Origin: Plasmodiophora brassicae
Lineage: Eukaryota > Endomyxa: Phytomyxea > Phytomyxea > Plasmodiophorida
Assembly (NCBI GenBank): GCA_036867785.1
Contig: CP145422.1
Span: forward strand, 930,001 to 994,000
Length of the DNA: 64,000 nucleotides
Reading direction: 5' to 3'
The translations under genes and the position numbers were made by a program. The notes below the pieces were generated by a model. The model was not told the origin of the DNA, did not search any database, and was given only the letters and a program-made list of their open reading frames with translations. Shown here piece after piece: positions 63,441 to 64,000 of this stretch. The first letter of the stretch is position 1. Each line of letters opens with the position of its first letter.

Positions 63441-64000
63441 ATGGAGGAGGGATTTGTCACGGGCGGCCGGGCGGCCGGGTTATGGGCATCGTCGTCGTCG
63501 CCGTCGTCGTCGTCAGTACGCGACGGCCTGCTATGGGTTCGCGTCCAATCGCGATGGCGCAAATGCCATGTGCGCGCAAACGATTTCGAGATCCGCACCA
63601 ATGCAGGTTCGTCGGGGGAGGTTCATACCGGCCGTCGGTCAGTCAACGTGCTGCGTCGACTGCGGACCCGGCTGCCGTTTGCCATCACCGGTGAACGCTT
63701 CAAGATGTACCTCGCCGCGTCGCCGTCACGTGAGCTAGACAGCTGGGTAACCGTTCTGCGAAAGGTATTCTACATTCGACCTACGGACGTCCACACCTAC
63801 TTGGTTTCTGAAGAGTTCTGCAGACTACAATGCTCGTCACGGGCGTTCCGACCGCCGATGACGTCGAGCAAGCGGTTGCACAGTTTGAAAGCCGAATGTG
63901 CTGCAACTGGTGCCACCTTCGGTGAACGATCGCCAATGGTTGCAGTCCGACGGTCGATTCCCGAACGCCCGCTTCTGCGTGGAACCAGAGGTCGATATCG
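63441..64000 (+). CDS. PH-domain protein, 5' part (continues beyond window)
   Basis: ATG at 63441 opens a Ser-rich leader, then a pleckstrin-homology domain: DGLLWVRVQSRWRKCHVRAN, NDFEIRT, RTRLPFAITGERFKMYLAAS and SRELDSWVTVLRK, the last carrying the invariant Trp of the C-terminal helix. Exon 1 ends at about 63760 at a GTATTC donor; exon 2 resumes near 63820 (TTMLVTGVPTADDVEQAVAQ) and a further intron probably starts near 63898. PH domains bind phosphoinositides or partner proteins. What follows the PH domain cannot be seen, so the class (GAP, GEF, kinase, other) is open. Confidence 0.65.
   Translation, partial: MEEGFVTGGRAAGLWASSSSPSSSSVRDGLLWVRVQSRWRKCHVRANDFEIRTNAGSSGEVHTGRRSVNVLRRLRTRLPFAITGERFKMYLAASPSRELDSWVTVLRKVFYIRPTDVHTYLVSEEFCRLQCSSRAFRPPMTSSKRLHSLKAECAATGATFGERSPMVAVRRSIPERPLLRGTRGRY

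Overview
The window comes from a microbial eukaryote with a compact, GC-rich genome. Nearly all conserved genes are broken by very short GT-AG introns, mostly 47 to 65 nt. The genes are plainly eukaryotic: spliceosome helicase, CORVET subunit, mitochondrial-type MOCS1, V-ATPase subunit a, U1A/U2B'' protein, HMG-box protein, DHHC acyltransferase. A plasmodiophorid-like or other free-living/parasitic protist is my guess from gene density, intron size and GC; the sequence does not prove a lineage. Exon limits were worked out by eye from frame, splice sites and family alignment.

Layout. 1-10.1 kb: housekeeping block (Prp22/DHX8 helicase, VPS8, G-protein gamma, a putatively myristoylated ankyrin protein, an unknown protein, a Dpy-30-like protein, a four-TM protein). 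10.1-14.1 kb: MOCS1A (moaA-like) and MOCS1B (moaC-like), with an opposite-strand gene between them. 11.7-45.5 kb: a large accessory region dominated by an intronless family of about ten copies, here called the array family. Five are complete, one is split by an LTR element, and four are decayed. Each complete member has a signal peptide, a lumenal/extracellular domain resembling a protease-associated (PA) fold, and seven predicted membrane helices, so the topology is that of a receptor. Mobile DNA has entered this array repeatedly: a complete-looking pogo element, a decayed CACTA-type element, a whole-looking Ty3/Gypsy chromovirus, an exonuclease-bearing element remnant and hAT-type non-autonomous elements. 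A U-box gene with a signal peptide, a TM helix and a PPxY tail sits inside a 7.6-kb segment that splits one array gene.

46-64 kb: a second housekeeping block (DHHC palmitoyltransferase, a 54-aa membrane protein, METTL21-like methyltransferase, RFWD3-like ubiquitin ligase, AP endonuclease, U1A/U2B'', HMG-box protein, RPA-interacting protein, Sel1-repeat protein, two tRNA-Val, V-ATPase subunit a, spartin/senescence-domain protein), a second hAT-type element, and a PH-domain gene leaving the window.

Functional links: VPS8 and V-ATPase subunit a act in the endolysosomal system; MOCS1A/B act in one step of molybdenum cofactor synthesis; RFWD3-like and RPA-interacting proteins both work with RPA at damaged forks, next to AP endonuclease; the G-gamma subunit is a possible, unproven, downstream partner of the receptor-like array family.
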